Source: Rhodocyclales bacterium
Lineage (GTDB): Bacteria; Pseudomonadota; Gammaproteobacteria; Burkholderiales; Rhodocyclaceae
Assembly (NCBI GenBank): GCA_021286885.1
Contig: JAJTBM010000002.1
Coordinates: forward strand, 1-29,533
Direction of reading: 5' to 3'
DNA: 29,533 nucleotides
Shown here piece by piece: positions 13,472 to 21,225 of this stretch. The notes below the pieces were generated by a model, which ran no database searches, was not told the origin of the DNA, and saw nothing but the letters and a program-made list of their open reading frames with translations. The position numbers were made by a program, and so were the translations under genes. Position 1 is the stretch's first letter, and each line of letters starts with the position of its first letter.

Positions 13472-15226
13472 ATGAAGCGTCCCCAACGGATACGCCTGGG
13501 CGAGGTGTTGTTGCAGCAAGGTTTGCTGACCCAGGTGCAGCTTGAGGCCGCGCTCGATGAGCAGCAGCGCAGCGGGCGCAAGCTGGGGCGGGTGCTGGTG
13601 GAGAGTGGCTATCTCAGCGAGGCGGTGCTGGGGGAGGCACTGGCGCGCCAGCTGGGGGTGAAATTTGTGGATCTGCAGAACTTTGGCCCCCGGGCCGAGG
13701 TGGTGCAGCTCTTGCCCGAGGCCCAGGCCCGGCGTTTCCGGGCGCTGGTGCTGGACGATACGGGCGATGCCCTGGGGGTGGGGATGGCGGATCCGACGGA
13801 TCTGTTCGCCTACGAGGAGTTGGCCCGGTGGCTCAAGCGGGATCTGGAACGGGCGGTGGTGGGGGAGGGGGCGCTGCTGGCGGCGCTGGATCGCCTGTAT
13901 CACCGGGCCGGCGAAATCCAGGGGCTGGCGAGTGCCTTGAGCGCCGAGCTGCGCGACGAGGCCACCGATCTGGCCGATCTGTTCGGCAAGGGCTCGGGCC
14001 AGGAAGATGCGCCAGTGGTGCGCCTGCTCCAGACGGTGTTTGAGGAGGCGGTGCGGCTGCGGGCTTCCGACATCCATGTGGAGCCCCAGGAGCGCAGCCT
14101 GCGCATCCGCTTTCGGATCGACGGGGTGCTGCATGTGCAGACCGAGACCGACAGCAAGATCGCCCCGGCGGTGGCCCTGCGCCTCAAGCTGATGTCGGGG
14201 CTGGATATTTCCGAAAAGCGTCTGCCCCAGGATGGGCGCTTCCAGATGGGGTTGCGCGGGGCCACGGTGGACGTGCGGATTTCCACCCTGCCGGGCCAGT
14301 TTGGCGAATCGGTGGTGATGCGTCTGCTCAACCAGAGCACGGCCCTGGTGGGGCTGGACGGCACCGGCATGGCGCCGGAGATGCTCGCCCGGCTGCGCCG
14401 GATTGCGCGGCGCTCCAGCGGTATCATCCTCGTCACCGGCCCCACCGGCAGCGGCAAGACCACCACCCTGTATGCGCTCCTGGCGGAGTTGAACAGCCCT
14501 GAACGCAAGATCATCACGGTGGAAGATCCGGTGGAATACCGGCTGGCCGGGATCAATCAGGTGCAGGTGCAGGACAAGATAGATCTGAGCTTCGAGCGGG
14601 TGCTGCGCGCCGCCCTGCGTCAGGATCCGGATGTGATCCTGGTGGGGGAAATGCGCGACCGGGCCACCGCCGAAATCGGCATGCGGGCCGCCATGACCGG
14701 CCACCTGGTGCTCTCCACGCTCCACACCAACGATGCGCTGTCCACCCCCATCCGGCTGATGGACATGGGCGTGCCGCGCTTCATGGTGGCCCTCTCGGTA
14801 CAGGTGGTGCTGGCCCAGCGCCTGGTGCGCAAGCTCTGCCCCCAGTGTGCGGCGCCGGAGCCCCTGGCAGCGGTGGAGCGGGCCTGGCTGCGCCAGGAGC
14901 TGGGGGATGGGGTCGATCAATATCGCTTCCGGCGCGGGAGCGGCTGCCACATCTGCGCCAATCAGGGCTATAGCGGGCGGGTGGGCATTCACGAAATGCT
15001 GGAGATGACGCCGGCCCTGGTGGAGGCGGCCAATCAGGCCGATGGCCGGGCCTTCATCGACGCCGGGCGGGCCCAGCTCCAGGGGCGCACCCTGCGGGCG
15101 GCGGCGGTGCGCCTGGCGGTGCAGGGCATCACCTCGGTGGAGGAGGCCATGCGCGTCACCAGCACCCAGGCGGATGACGAGGCCACCGAAGCCGGCCCGG
15201 TTCCGGACGATCATGGCGGACTTTGA
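13472..15226 (+). CDS. mshE: MSHA pilus assembly ATPase MshE (GspE/PilB family)
   Basis: The 584-residue motor ATPase that powers pilus assembly at the inner membrane. The N-terminus carries the tandem MshEN c-di-GMP-binding motif: RLGEVLLQQGLLTQVQLEAA (from residue 8, ending at Gln31) and a second copy beginning LGRVLVESGYLSEAVL (residues 38-60). The ATPase domain has Walker A GPTGSGKT (323-330), Walker B DPDVILVGEMRD (near 390) and the His box HLVLSTLHTNDA. A zinc-binding tetracysteine (CPQC...CHIC) follows. All key residues are present. The stop overlaps the mshG start by 14 bases. Assembly should respond to c-di-GMP, as shown for Vibrio MshE. Confidence 0.9.
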   Translation: MKRPQRIRLGEVLLQQGLLTQVQLEAALDEQQRSGRKLGRVLVESGYLSEAVLGEALARQLGVKFVDLQNFGPRAEVVQLLPEAQARRFRALVLDDTGDALGVGMADPTDLFAYEELARWLKRDLERAVVGEGALLAALDRLYHRAGEIQGLASALSAELRDEATDLADLFGKGSGQEDAPVVRLLQTVFEEAVRLRASDIHVEPQERSLRIRFRIDGVLHVQTETDSKIAPAVALRLKLMSGLDISEKRLPQDGRFQMGLRGATVDVRISTLPGQFGESVVMRLLNQSTALVGLDGTGMAPEMLARLRRIARRSSGIILVTGPTGSGKTTTLYALLAELNSPERKIITVEDPVEYRLAGINQVQVQDKIDLSFERVLRAALRQDPDVILVGEMRDRATAEIGMRAAMTGHLVLSTLHTNDALSTPIRLMDMGVPRFMVALSVQVVLAQRLVRKLCPQCAAPEPLAAVERAWLRQELGDGVDQYRFRRGSGCHICANQGYSGRVGIHEMLEMTPALVEAANQADGRAFIDAGRAQLQGRTLRAAAVRLAVQGITSVEEAMRVTSTQADDEATEAGPVPDDHGGL

Positions 15227-16448
15227 TTACACCGCCCGGGACGGGCAGGGGGCGGCGCTCACGGGGCGGCTGGAGGCTTCCAGCGCCCAGGCGGCCGCCG
15301 AGCAGCTCCAGGCCCGGGGGCTGATTCCGGTGATGGTGCGGGCGGCGCGCCCGAACGCGGCGGAGAGCCTCAACCTGTGGCTGGCCCGGCTGGGGAGCCG
15401 GAGCGTATCGACCGAATCCCTGATGCTGTTCAGCCGCCAGATGAACACCCTGCTGCGTTCGGGAGTGCCCATCATCCGGGCCCTGCGCGGGATGCAGGAT
15501 TCGGCCTCCGACAAGCGTCTTGGCGAAACCCTGGGGGAGGTGCGCCAGTCTCTGGAGTCGGGCCGGGAGCTGGCGGCGGCCCTGGCCCGTCACCCCCGGG
15601 TGTTCTCGCCGTTTTACGTGGCCATGGTGCGGATTGGCGAGGTGACGGGGCGGCTGGATGCAATCTTCGACCGGCTGTTCGTGCACCTGGAGTTCGACAA
15701 GTTCATGGTGGATCAGGTGAAAGCCGCCCTGCGTTACCCCAGCTTCGTGCTGGGCGTCATGGCGGCGGCCCTGGTGGTGGTGAATATCTGGGTGGTGCCC
15801 GCGTTTGCCCAGATCTTTGCCGGGATGGGGGCGGAGCTGCCCTTGCTCACCCGGTTTTTGCTGGGGGTGTCCCGCTTCATGATCGAGGGCTGGTATCTGC
15901 TGCTGGCCGGCGCCATCGGGGGCTATCTGGGCTTCCGGGTGTGGAGCGGCCTGCCCCGGGGGCGCCTCGTGTGGGATCGCTTCAAGCTGCGTCTGCCGGT
16001 GATGGGCAAGATCATTCTGAAGGCCACCCTGGCCCGCTTTGCGCGCAGCTTTGCGCTGGCGGTGAAAAGCGGGGTGCCCATCGTCCAGGCTCTGGGGGTG
16101 GTGGCGGCCACCGTGGATAACGCCTACATCGGCCAGCGCATCGAGGGCATGCGGGATGGGCTGGAGCGGGGCGAGAGCATGCTCAAGGGCGCCATCGGCA
16201 CCCAGGTGTTCACCCCGGTGGTGCTCCAGATGATCGCGGTGGGGGAGGAATCCGGTGCCCTGGACGAGCTGCTGGATGAAATCGGCGGGCTCTATCAGCG
16301 CGAAGTGGAATACGAGCTGAAAACCCTGGCCAGCCAGATCGAGCCGATTCTGGTGGTGGCCCTGGGGATCATGATGCTCATCATGGCCCTGGGCATCTTC
16401 ATGCCCATCTGGGATCTGGGGCGTCTGGCCCTCAAGGGTGGGGGCTGA
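15213..16448 (+). CDS. mshG: MSHA pilus inner-membrane platform protein MshG (GspF/PilC family)
   Basis: The 411-residue polytopic platform protein that couples the MshE motor to pilin polymerisation. It starts with the family N-terminus FDYTARDGQGAALTGRLEA and has two GspF repeats, marked by FSRQMNTLLRSGVPIIRALR (about 75-95) and FARSFALAVKSGVPIVQALG (about 275-294). Membrane segments are near 171-195, 226-244 and 377-402. ATG 15213 is chosen because it overlaps the mshE stop and gives the canonical N-terminus. The length matches PilC/GspF. The stop is followed almost immediately by the mshF-like gene. Confidence 0.9.
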   Translation: MADFDYTARDGQGAALTGRLEASSAQAAAEQLQARGLIPVMVRAARPNAAESLNLWLARLGSRSVSTESLMLFSRQMNTLLRSGVPIIRALRGMQDSASDKRLGETLGEVRQSLESGRELAAALARHPRVFSPFYVAMVRIGEVTGRLDAIFDRLFVHLEFDKFMVDQVKAALRYPSFVLGVMAAALVVVNIWVVPAFAQIFAGMGAELPLLTRFLLGVSRFMIEGWYLLLAGAIGGYLGFRVWSGLPRGRLVWDRFKLRLPVMGKIILKATLARFARSFALAVKSGVPIVQALGVVAATVDNAYIGQRIEGMRDGLERGESMLKGAIGTQVFTPVVLQMIAVGEESGALDELLDEIGGLYQREVEYELKTLASQIEPILVVALGIMMLIMALGIFMPIWDLGRLALKGGG

Positions 16449-16449
16449 G

Positions 16450-16926
16450 ATGCAGCGGCGCTGGCGTCTGGGGTCGGTGGAGTTTGTCACCAGCATGGCG
16501 GTGATTGCGGTGTGCATGGCGGTGCTGCTCAACCGGATTTCGGCCTACCAGGAGCTGGCGGAGAAAACCCGGGTGGAGTTGACCATCACCCAGGTCCGCA
16601 CCGGGCTGCGCTATGCCCAGATGGATGCGCTGCTGCATCACCAGGACATCCCTGTGGATGCCTGGCTGGCGCGTAATCCCATGGCCTGGCTGGCCCAGCC
16701 GCCTGCGGATTACCACGGGGCCGTGGCCGCGTTGCCCCGCCCCCCGGAGCAGGGCTGGTATTACCTGAGCGATCAGCATGCGCTGGTGTATCTGCCCCGG
16801 TTTCATGCCCACCTGGATCGTCGGCTTGATGAGCGCCCTCCGCGCTTGATCTGGCAATTGCAGGCCGGGCCCAGTCTGCGCCCGGAAACAGTGGAGCTGG
16901 TGGCACGTCCTTACCAGTGGTTTTGA
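16450..16926 (+). CDS. MshF-like single-pass pilus biogenesis protein
   Basis: A 158-residue protein with one N-terminal transmembrane helix (about 10-32; SVEFVTSMAVIAVCMAVLLN) and a periplasmic domain. That domain contains NPMAWLAQPPADYHG and GWYYLSDQHALVYL, which resemble remembered MshF-type sequences. The helix looks pilin-like, but the segment after Gly8 reads SVEF, with Glu at +3 rather than the +5 of true prepilins, so cleavage by prepilin peptidase is uncertain. It lies between mshG and mshA, where mshF is found in other MSHA loci. ATG 16450 is used; an in-frame GTG at 16438 is an alternative. The exact role is unknown. Confidence 0.6.
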   Translation: MQRRWRLGSVEFVTSMAVIAVCMAVLLNRISAYQELAEKTRVELTITQVRTGLRYAQMDALLHHQDIPVDAWLARNPMAWLAQPPADYHGAVAALPRPPEQGWYYLSDQHALVYLPRFHAHLDRRLDERPPRLIWQLQAGPSLRPETVELVARPYQWF

Positions 16927-16978
16927 ATCCTTGCCTGGAAATCTCAATTCCTCCCGGGCCGCTGCCGTTACAGATAAC

Positions 16979-16994
16979 AGGCCACGGGTTTGCC
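16979..16994 (+). promoter_or_regulatory. Possible sigma54 (-24/-12) promoter of mshA
   Basis: AGGCCAC-GGGT-TTGCC places GG (16980-16981) and GC (16992-16993) exactly 12 bases apart, matching the -24/-12 spacing and most of the TGGCACG-N4-TTGCA consensus. Transcription would start near 17005, about 35 bases before mshA. Type IV major pilin genes are often sigma54-dependent. It is a pattern match only. Confidence 0.35.
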
Positions 16995-17039
16995 TGGAGC
17001 AGCCCATTAACCGACGAACCTGTGATTTCCTGTGAGGCG

Positions 17040-17456
17040 ATGATGATGCGTGCGCATGCTCAAAAGGGTTTTACCCTGATTGAACTGGTGGTGGTGATCG
17101 TGATTCTGGGCATTCTGGCCGCCGTGGCGGTGCCCAAGTTTGTAGATCTGTCGGCTGATGCCGGCGACGCTGCCGCCCAGGGGGTGGCCGGGGGGCTGAC
17201 TTCCGCCTCGGCCCTCAACTACGCGACTTCGGTGGCTCGGGGGGCGAGTGGCACCGGGGTGGTCACCGTCAAGAGCGGGGGAGCTTGCTCCACCGTGGCG
17301 GCCAGCCTGCTGAGCGGCGGGGTGCCCACCAATATCACCGTGACGGGGACGCTGGCCTGCAGCGGTGCGGGCGTCACCGATACCAACTGCCTGGTGTCCC
17401 ATTCCAAGGGCACAGCGGGTAAGACGGTGGCGGCCACCCTGACCTGCACCCAGTAA
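17040..17456 (+). CDS. mshA: MSHA-type major pilin MshA
   Basis: A 138-residue type IV prepilin. A short basic leader ending AHAQKG is followed by the perfect prepilin motif FTLIELVVVIVILGILAAVAV, with Glu at +5 for assembly; cleavage is expected after Gly10. The globular domain is Ser/Gly/Thr-rich with Cys in GGACS, LACSG, TNCLV and TCTQ, probably forming disulfides. Three ATG codons in a row (17040, 17043, 17046) make the exact start ambiguous; GAGG lies just upstream (17034-17037), so the second or third could be used. It is the shortest pilin after mshG and carries its own candidate promoter, as expected for the major subunit. Confidence 0.85.
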   Translation: MMMRAHAQKGFTLIELVVVIVILGILAAVAVPKFVDLSADAGDAAAQGVAGGLTSASALNYATSVARGASGTGVVTVKSGGACSTVAASLLSGGVPTNITVTGTLACSGAGVTDTNCLVSHSKGTAGKTVAATLTCTQ

Positions 17457-17472
17457 GCCCCGGGCCCGCATC

Positions 17473-17928
17473 ATGGGCCGACGCGATGGGCGGGGCTACA
17501 CCCTGCTGGAGCTGGTGGCCGTGATGTTGCTGACGGCCACCCTGGCGGTGGTGATTCTGCCCCGCTTTGCCGATCAGACCAGCTTTGCCAGCCGGGGCTA
17601 TGCCGACACCCTGAAGGCCAGTCTTCAGCACGTCCGCCGCACCGCCATTGCCCAGCGCCGCACTGCCTGCGTGAGCCTGAGCGGCAGTGTGCTCAGCATG
17701 CGCATCAGTAGCGCGCCGGCTTCGGCCAGTTGCGACCTGCCCCTGGCCGATCCGGTGGGCGGCGGCGCCCTCAGCCTCAGCCCGCCCAATGGGGTCAGCA
17801 TCCGCATGAGCCCGGCGAGTTTCAGTTTTGATCCCCAGGGGCGGCCTTCTGCGGCGGTGAGTTTCGCCATCGGTGGCAGCCCGGCCCGAACCCTGGTGGT
17901 GGAGGCGGAGAGCGGCCATGTCCATTGA
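17473..17928 (+). CDS. mshC: MSHA minor pilin MshC-like (GspH-type)
   Basis: A 151-residue minor pilin with the leader MGRRDGRG and the prepilin motif YTLLELVAVMLLTATLAVVI, cleavage after Gly8. The rest has the GspH/FimT look: a helix with RRTAIAQRRTACVSL and a beta-rich C-terminal half with two Cys. It begins 16 bases after the mshA stop and overlaps mshD by 11 bases. The position right after mshA and the length fit MshC. Minor pilins of this kind usually prime assembly or sit at the tip. Confidence 0.75.
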   Translation: MGRRDGRGYTLLELVAVMLLTATLAVVILPRFADQTSFASRGYADTLKASLQHVRRTAIAQRRTACVSLSGSVLSMRISSAPASASCDLPLADPVGGGALSLSPPNGVSIRMSPASFSFDPQGRPSAAVSFAIGGSPARTLVVEAESGHVH

Positions 17929-18469
17929 TGCAGGTTTTTTGGGCCGGCACCAGCGGGGCGTGACCCTCATCGAGCTGATCGTGTTTGTGGTGATCGTGGC
18001 GGTGGGGCTGGCAGGCGTGCTGGTGGCCTACAGCCAGACGGTGCGCGGCTCCGCCGATCCGATGCTGCGCCGCCAGGCTCTGGCGGTGGCCGAAGCCCTG
18101 CTCGAAGAGGTGCGCCGGGCCGCCTTCAGCTGGTGCGATGTGCAGGATGCGGCCGCTGAAACCGCCACTTCGGCAGCGACGTGCGCCAGCCTCCCCGAAG
18201 CCCTGGGCCCCGAGGCGGGCAATACCCGCCCCTACGACAACGTGAACGATTACCAGGGCTACGCCATGCGCGGGATCACCGATCAGGCGGGCCAGCCCTT
18301 GCCCGGCCTGGAGAACTACCAGGCCAGCATCAGCATCCAGGCGGCGGCCCTGGGGAGCGTGCCGGCTTCGGAAGCCCTGCGCATCCAGGTGAGAGTGACC
18401 GCGCCAGATGGGCAAACCTACATTCTGGAAGGCTGGCGAACCCGCTATGCGCCCAACGCCCTGCCCTGA
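17918..18469 (+). CDS. mshD: MSHA minor pilin MshD-like (GspI/PilV-type)
   Basis: A 183-residue minor pilin. The leader ends HQRG and is followed by VTLIELIVFVVIVAVGLAGVL, with Glu at +5. A short helix (ALAVAEALLEEVRRAAF) and Cys residues in WCDV and TCAS follow, then a DNVNDYQGYAM motif that I associate with MshD. ATG 17918 is chosen because it gives a short leader before the cleavage site and overlaps the mshC stop. It overlaps mshO by 23 bases, showing tight translational coupling. Confidence 0.75.
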   Translation: MSIDAGFLGRHQRGVTLIELIVFVVIVAVGLAGVLVAYSQTVRGSADPMLRRQALAVAEALLEEVRRAAFSWCDVQDAAAETATSAATCASLPEALGPEAGNTRPYDNVNDYQGYAMRGITDQAGQPLPGLENYQASISIQAAALGSVPASEALRIQVRVTAPDGQTYILEGWRTRYAPNALP

Positions 18470-19262
18470 AATCCCGCCCAAGTGCCAGGGCTTCACCCTG
18501 ATCGAGATGGTGGTGACCCTGAGCGTGCTCGGCATTGTGGCTGGCATGGTGGCGGTGTTCGTGCGGGCCCCCATCCAGGCCTATGCCGACACCAGCCAGC
18601 GGGTGGCCTTGGTGGATCTGGCCGATGCCACGCTGCAGCGCATGGCCCGGGAGGTGCGCACCGCCCTGCCCAACAGCCTGCGGGTGGGGGCGGCCGGGAG
18701 CGTGGTGTATCTGGAATTCATCGCAACCAGCGGTGCGGGCCGTTACCGGGCTTCCCTCGCGGGAGACGGGAGCGGCAATCTGCTGGACTTCACCGGGGCG
18801 GACGCCAGCTTCGACATTCTAGGCCCGGTGCCGGACGTGCCCAGCGGCGCAGCGCTGGTGGTGATGAACCTGGGCAGCGGCTCCGATGCGGATGCCTATG
18901 CGGGCAGCAACCGGGCTGCCATCAGCGGCCTGAGCGGCAGCGTGCTGAGCTTTGCCAGCTTTCTGTTTCCGTACGAATCGCCGGCCCGGCGCTTTTTTGT
19001 GGCCACGGGCCCGGTGACCTACGCGTGTGATACGGTGGGGGGCACCCTGTATCGGATCAGCGGCTACGCCTATGGGGCCAGCCAGCCCACCCCGCCCCTG
19101 GGCGGGAGCAGTGCTTTGGTGGTGGATCAGGTGGCCGGCTGCAGTTTCAGCTTTGATGCGCTGGCGAGCCGCAGCGGCATGCTCAGCATGAGCCTCAGTC
19201 TGGCCAGTGGCGCCGAAAGCATCCGGCTGTTCCGGCAGGTGGCGGTGGACAATGCGCCCTGA
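18447..19262 (+). CDS. mshO: MSHA minor pilin MshO-like (GspJ/PilW-type)
   Basis: A 271-residue minor pilin. The leader ends PPKCQG and is followed by FTLIEMVVTLSVLGIVAGMV, with Glu at +5. The large C-terminal domain includes a helix ATLQRMAREVRTALPNSLRV, typical of GspJ/PilW-type pilins, and Cys in YACDT and AGCSF. ATG 18447 is inside the end of mshD and is the closest start to the cleavage site. It overlaps mshP by 11 bases. Order and size match MshO. Confidence 0.8.
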   Translation: MRPTPCPEIPPKCQGFTLIEMVVTLSVLGIVAGMVAVFVRAPIQAYADTSQRVALVDLADATLQRMAREVRTALPNSLRVGAAGSVVYLEFIATSGAGRYRASLAGDGSGNLLDFTGADASFDILGPVPDVPSGAALVVMNLGSGSDADAYAGSNRAAISGLSGSVLSFASFLFPYESPARRFFVATGPVTYACDTVGGTLYRISGYAYGASQPTPPLGGSSALVVDQVAGCSFSFDALASRSGMLSMSLSLASGAESIRLFRQVAVDNAP

Positions 19263-19695
19263 ACGCTGCTCCCCCGCGTGGCGTAGCGCTGGCCTGGCCC
19301 TGCCGGCGGCCATCTTCATCCTGGTCATCCTGAGCGGGCTGGCGGTGTTTCTGGTACGCATGGCCAGCTTGCGCCAAGCAGGCATGGCCCAGGAGTTTCT
19401 GGCCAGCCGGGCCTATCAGGCCGCCCGCAGTGGGTTGGAGTGGGGCTTCTACCAGGGTCTGCGCCAGGGGAGTTGCAGTGGCACCCAGAGCTTCAATGCG
19501 GGAGGCGGGCTGGCGGAGTTCACCATCACGGTGGTGGCCACGAGCCAGCGCTATAACGAGGCGGGCAGCACCCTCAGCATCTGCCAGGTGGTGGCTACCG
19601 CCTGCAACCAGCCCCAGGCCGGCGCCTGCCCGGGCACGGCGGGGGCGGCCTTCTACGCCGAGCGTCAATTGCGCGCCAGCTTCCCTTATCCCTGA
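19252..19695 (+). CDS. mshP: MSHA biogenesis protein MshP-like (PilX/GspK-like)
   Basis: A 147-residue protein. A short basic N-terminus leads to GLALPAAIFILVILSGLAVF, a hydrophobic helix of the PilX/MshP type lacking Glu at +5, as is usual in this group. The helix continues into ASRAYQAARSGLEWGFYQ, the family signature, and Cys residues follow in pairs (GSCSG, SICQ, TACN, GACPG). ATG 19252 overlaps the mshO stop. It is the last pilus gene here; mshQ does not follow it, unlike many loci. A hairpin begins directly after its stop. Confidence 0.8.
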   Translation: MRPERCSPAWRSAGLALPAAIFILVILSGLAVFLVRMASLRQAGMAQEFLASRAYQAARSGLEWGFYQGLRQGSCSGTQSFNAGGGLAEFTITVVATSQRYNEAGSTLSICQVVATACNQPQAGACPGTAGAAFYAERQLRASFPYP

Positions 19696-19720
19696 GCCCG
19701 GGTGTCGCGCAAACCCGGGC
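19696..19720. terminator. GC-rich hairpin after the msh operon
   Basis: GCCCGGGT (19696-19703) pairs perfectly with ACCCGGGC (19713-19720) around a 9-base loop, starting right after the mshP stop. No U-run follows, so it is at best a weak intrinsic terminator or an mRNA 3' stabiliser. Confidence 0.4.
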
Positions 19721-19727
19721 GGGCGCC

Positions 19728-19756
19728 TTGGCACCCTCGGGGGCGGGCACTACAAT
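19728..19756 (+). promoter_or_regulatory. Sigma70-type promoter of ubiC-ubiA
   Basis: TTGGCA (19728-19733) and TACAAT (19751-19756) are separated by exactly 17 bp. Predicted start is near 19762, 27 bases before the ubiC ATG. It is the best sigma70 match seen in the window. Confidence 0.7.
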
Positions 19757-19788
19757 CGGGCGCCTGCGCGTTTCCTTCCCCCTGCAAC

Positions 19789-20343
19789 ATGACTCTCGCC
19801 CATTTTCCGGGACGTGATCCGTTCCGGATGGCGGCCTGGCAGGCTCCGCACCCAATGCGGGGCTGGCTGACCGATGACCATTCCCTGACTGCCCGCATCC
19901 GCGCCCGTTGTGCGCACTTCAGCCTGCGCCTGGTGTTCCAGGGCAAGGGCCCGGCCCTGCCCGATGAGCGGGCCGCCCTGGGGGGCGTGCCCCACGGGGA
20001 TGTCTGGCACCGGGATGTGCTGCTGCTGGCGGATGGGGTGCCGGTGGTGTTTGCGCGTTCGCTGGTGGCGGGGCCGGTGGTGCCCCCCGCCTGGCATCTG
20101 GTGCGCCATTTGGGCGGTCGGCCCCTGGCGGCGGTGCTGTTTGACGATCCTCGAGTCCGCCGTTCGCCCCTGGAAGCGGGCCGGCTGGATGCCCGGGACC
20201 GGCGCTGGCATCAGGCCTGCGCGGCCCTGGGGGAAACACGCTTGCCGCCCTTGTGGGCCCGGCGCTCGGCTTTTGTGCGCCACCAGGAGCCTTTGTTGAT
20301 CACCGAAATCTTTCTGCCTGCCATCCGGAGTCTGCGTCCATGA
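19789..20343 (+). CDS. ubiC: Chorismate--pyruvate lyase UbiC
   Basis: UbiC removes pyruvate from chorismate to give 4-hydroxybenzoate, the first committed step of ubiquinone synthesis in the cytoplasm. The 184-residue protein has the family landmarks [11 protein letters not shown] (Arg75, equivalent to E. coli Arg76), [11 protein letters not shown] and the C-terminal [12 protein letters not shown] (Glu173, equivalent to E. coli Glu155). ATG 19789 is chosen because a sigma70 promoter ends just upstream and an earlier in-frame start would precede the transcription start. It overlaps ubiA as ATGA, so both enzymes are made together. Confidence 0.9.
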   Translation: MTLAHFPGRDPFRMAAWQAPHPMRGWLTDDHSLTARIRARCAHFSLRLVFQGKGPALPDERAALGGVPHGDVWHRDVLLLADGVPVVFARSLVAGPVVPPAWHLVRHLGGRPLAAVLFDDPRVRRSPLEAGRLDARDRRWHQACAALGETRLPPLWARRSAFVRHQEPLLITEIFLPAIRSLRP

Positions 20344-21221
20344 GCGCCCTGAGCCTGAACCAACGCCTCGTCGAGTACAAGAAGCTGATGCGCCTCGACA
20401 AGCCCATCGGCATTCTGCTGTTGCTGTGGCCCACCCTGTGGGCCCTGTGGGTGGCGGCAGACGGGCGCCCGGCCCTGCTGCATGTGCTGATTTTTGTGCT
20501 CGGCACGGTGTTGATGCGCTCGGCAGGCTGCGTCATCAACGATTACGCCGACCGGGATTTTGACGGCCATGTGGAACGCACCAAGGAGCGCCCCCTGGCC
20601 GCCAAGCGGGTCAGCACCAAGGAGGCGCTGCTGCTGGCGGCGGGGCTCTCGCTGCTGTCGTTTGTGCTGGTGCTGCCCCTGAACGGGCTGACCATTGCCC
20701 TCAGCGTGCCGGCGGTGTTCCTGGCGGGCAGTTATCCCTTTACCAAGCGTTTCCTGGCGATTCCCCAGGCTTATCTGGGCATCGCGTTCGGGTTTGGGAT
20801 CCCCATGGCCTTCGCCGCCGCCCAGGCTACGGTGCCGCTGGAAGCTTGGGTGATGCTGGTGGCGAATGTGTTCTGGGCGGTGGCTTACGATACCGAGTAC
20901 GCCATGGTGGACAGGCCCGATGACCTGAAAATCGGTATCAAGACCTCGGCCATCACCTTTGGCCGTTTTGACGTGCTGGCCGTGATGCTGTGCTACCTCG
21001 CCACCCTGCTGCTGCTGGGTTGGGTGGGGCTGGCGGGTGGGCGCGGCTGGCCGTTTGGGGCCGGGCTGGCGGTGGCAGCCGGGCTCATGGTGTACCACTA
21101 CACCCTGATCCGCCACCGGGAGCGGGGCCCCTGCTTCAAGGCGTTTCTGCACAACAACTGGGTGGGCGCCGCGATCTTTGCCGGCTGGGCCCTGGATTAC
21201 CTGCTCCGCCCGGTGGCCTGA
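20340..21221 (+). CDS. ubiA: 4-hydroxybenzoate polyprenyltransferase UbiA
   Basis: An integral membrane prenyltransferase that attaches the polyprenyl tail to 4-hydroxybenzoate, the second step of ubiquinone synthesis. It has 293 residues and about eight or nine membrane helices. The first Asp-rich motif is NDYADRDFD (67-75), binding magnesium diphosphate, followed by RTKERPL. The second is [13 protein letters not shown] (about 182-194). Both are intact. The start is the ATG of the ATGA overlap with ubiC. The stop lies four bases from the convergent waaA stop. Confidence 0.92.
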   Translation: MSALSLNQRLVEYKKLMRLDKPIGILLLLWPTLWALWVAADGRPALLHVLIFVLGTVLMRSAGCVINDYADRDFDGHVERTKERPLAAKRVSTKEALLLAAGLSLLSFVLVLPLNGLTIALSVPAVFLAGSYPFTKRFLAIPQAYLGIAFGFGIPMAFAAAQATVPLEAWVMLVANVFWAVAYDTEYAMVDRPDDLKIGIKTSAITFGRFDVLAVMLCYLATLLLLGWVGLAGGRGWPFGAGLAVAAGLMVYHYTLIRHRERGPCFKAFLHNNWVGAAIFAGWALDYLLRPVA

Positions 21222-21225
21222 GCCT

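Noticed and set aside
13445..15214. A 589-codon minus-strand open frame opposite mshE
   Set aside because: Same cause: the low-complexity His/Gln/Gly/Leu composition mirrors the mshE codons, and mshE has all its motifs.
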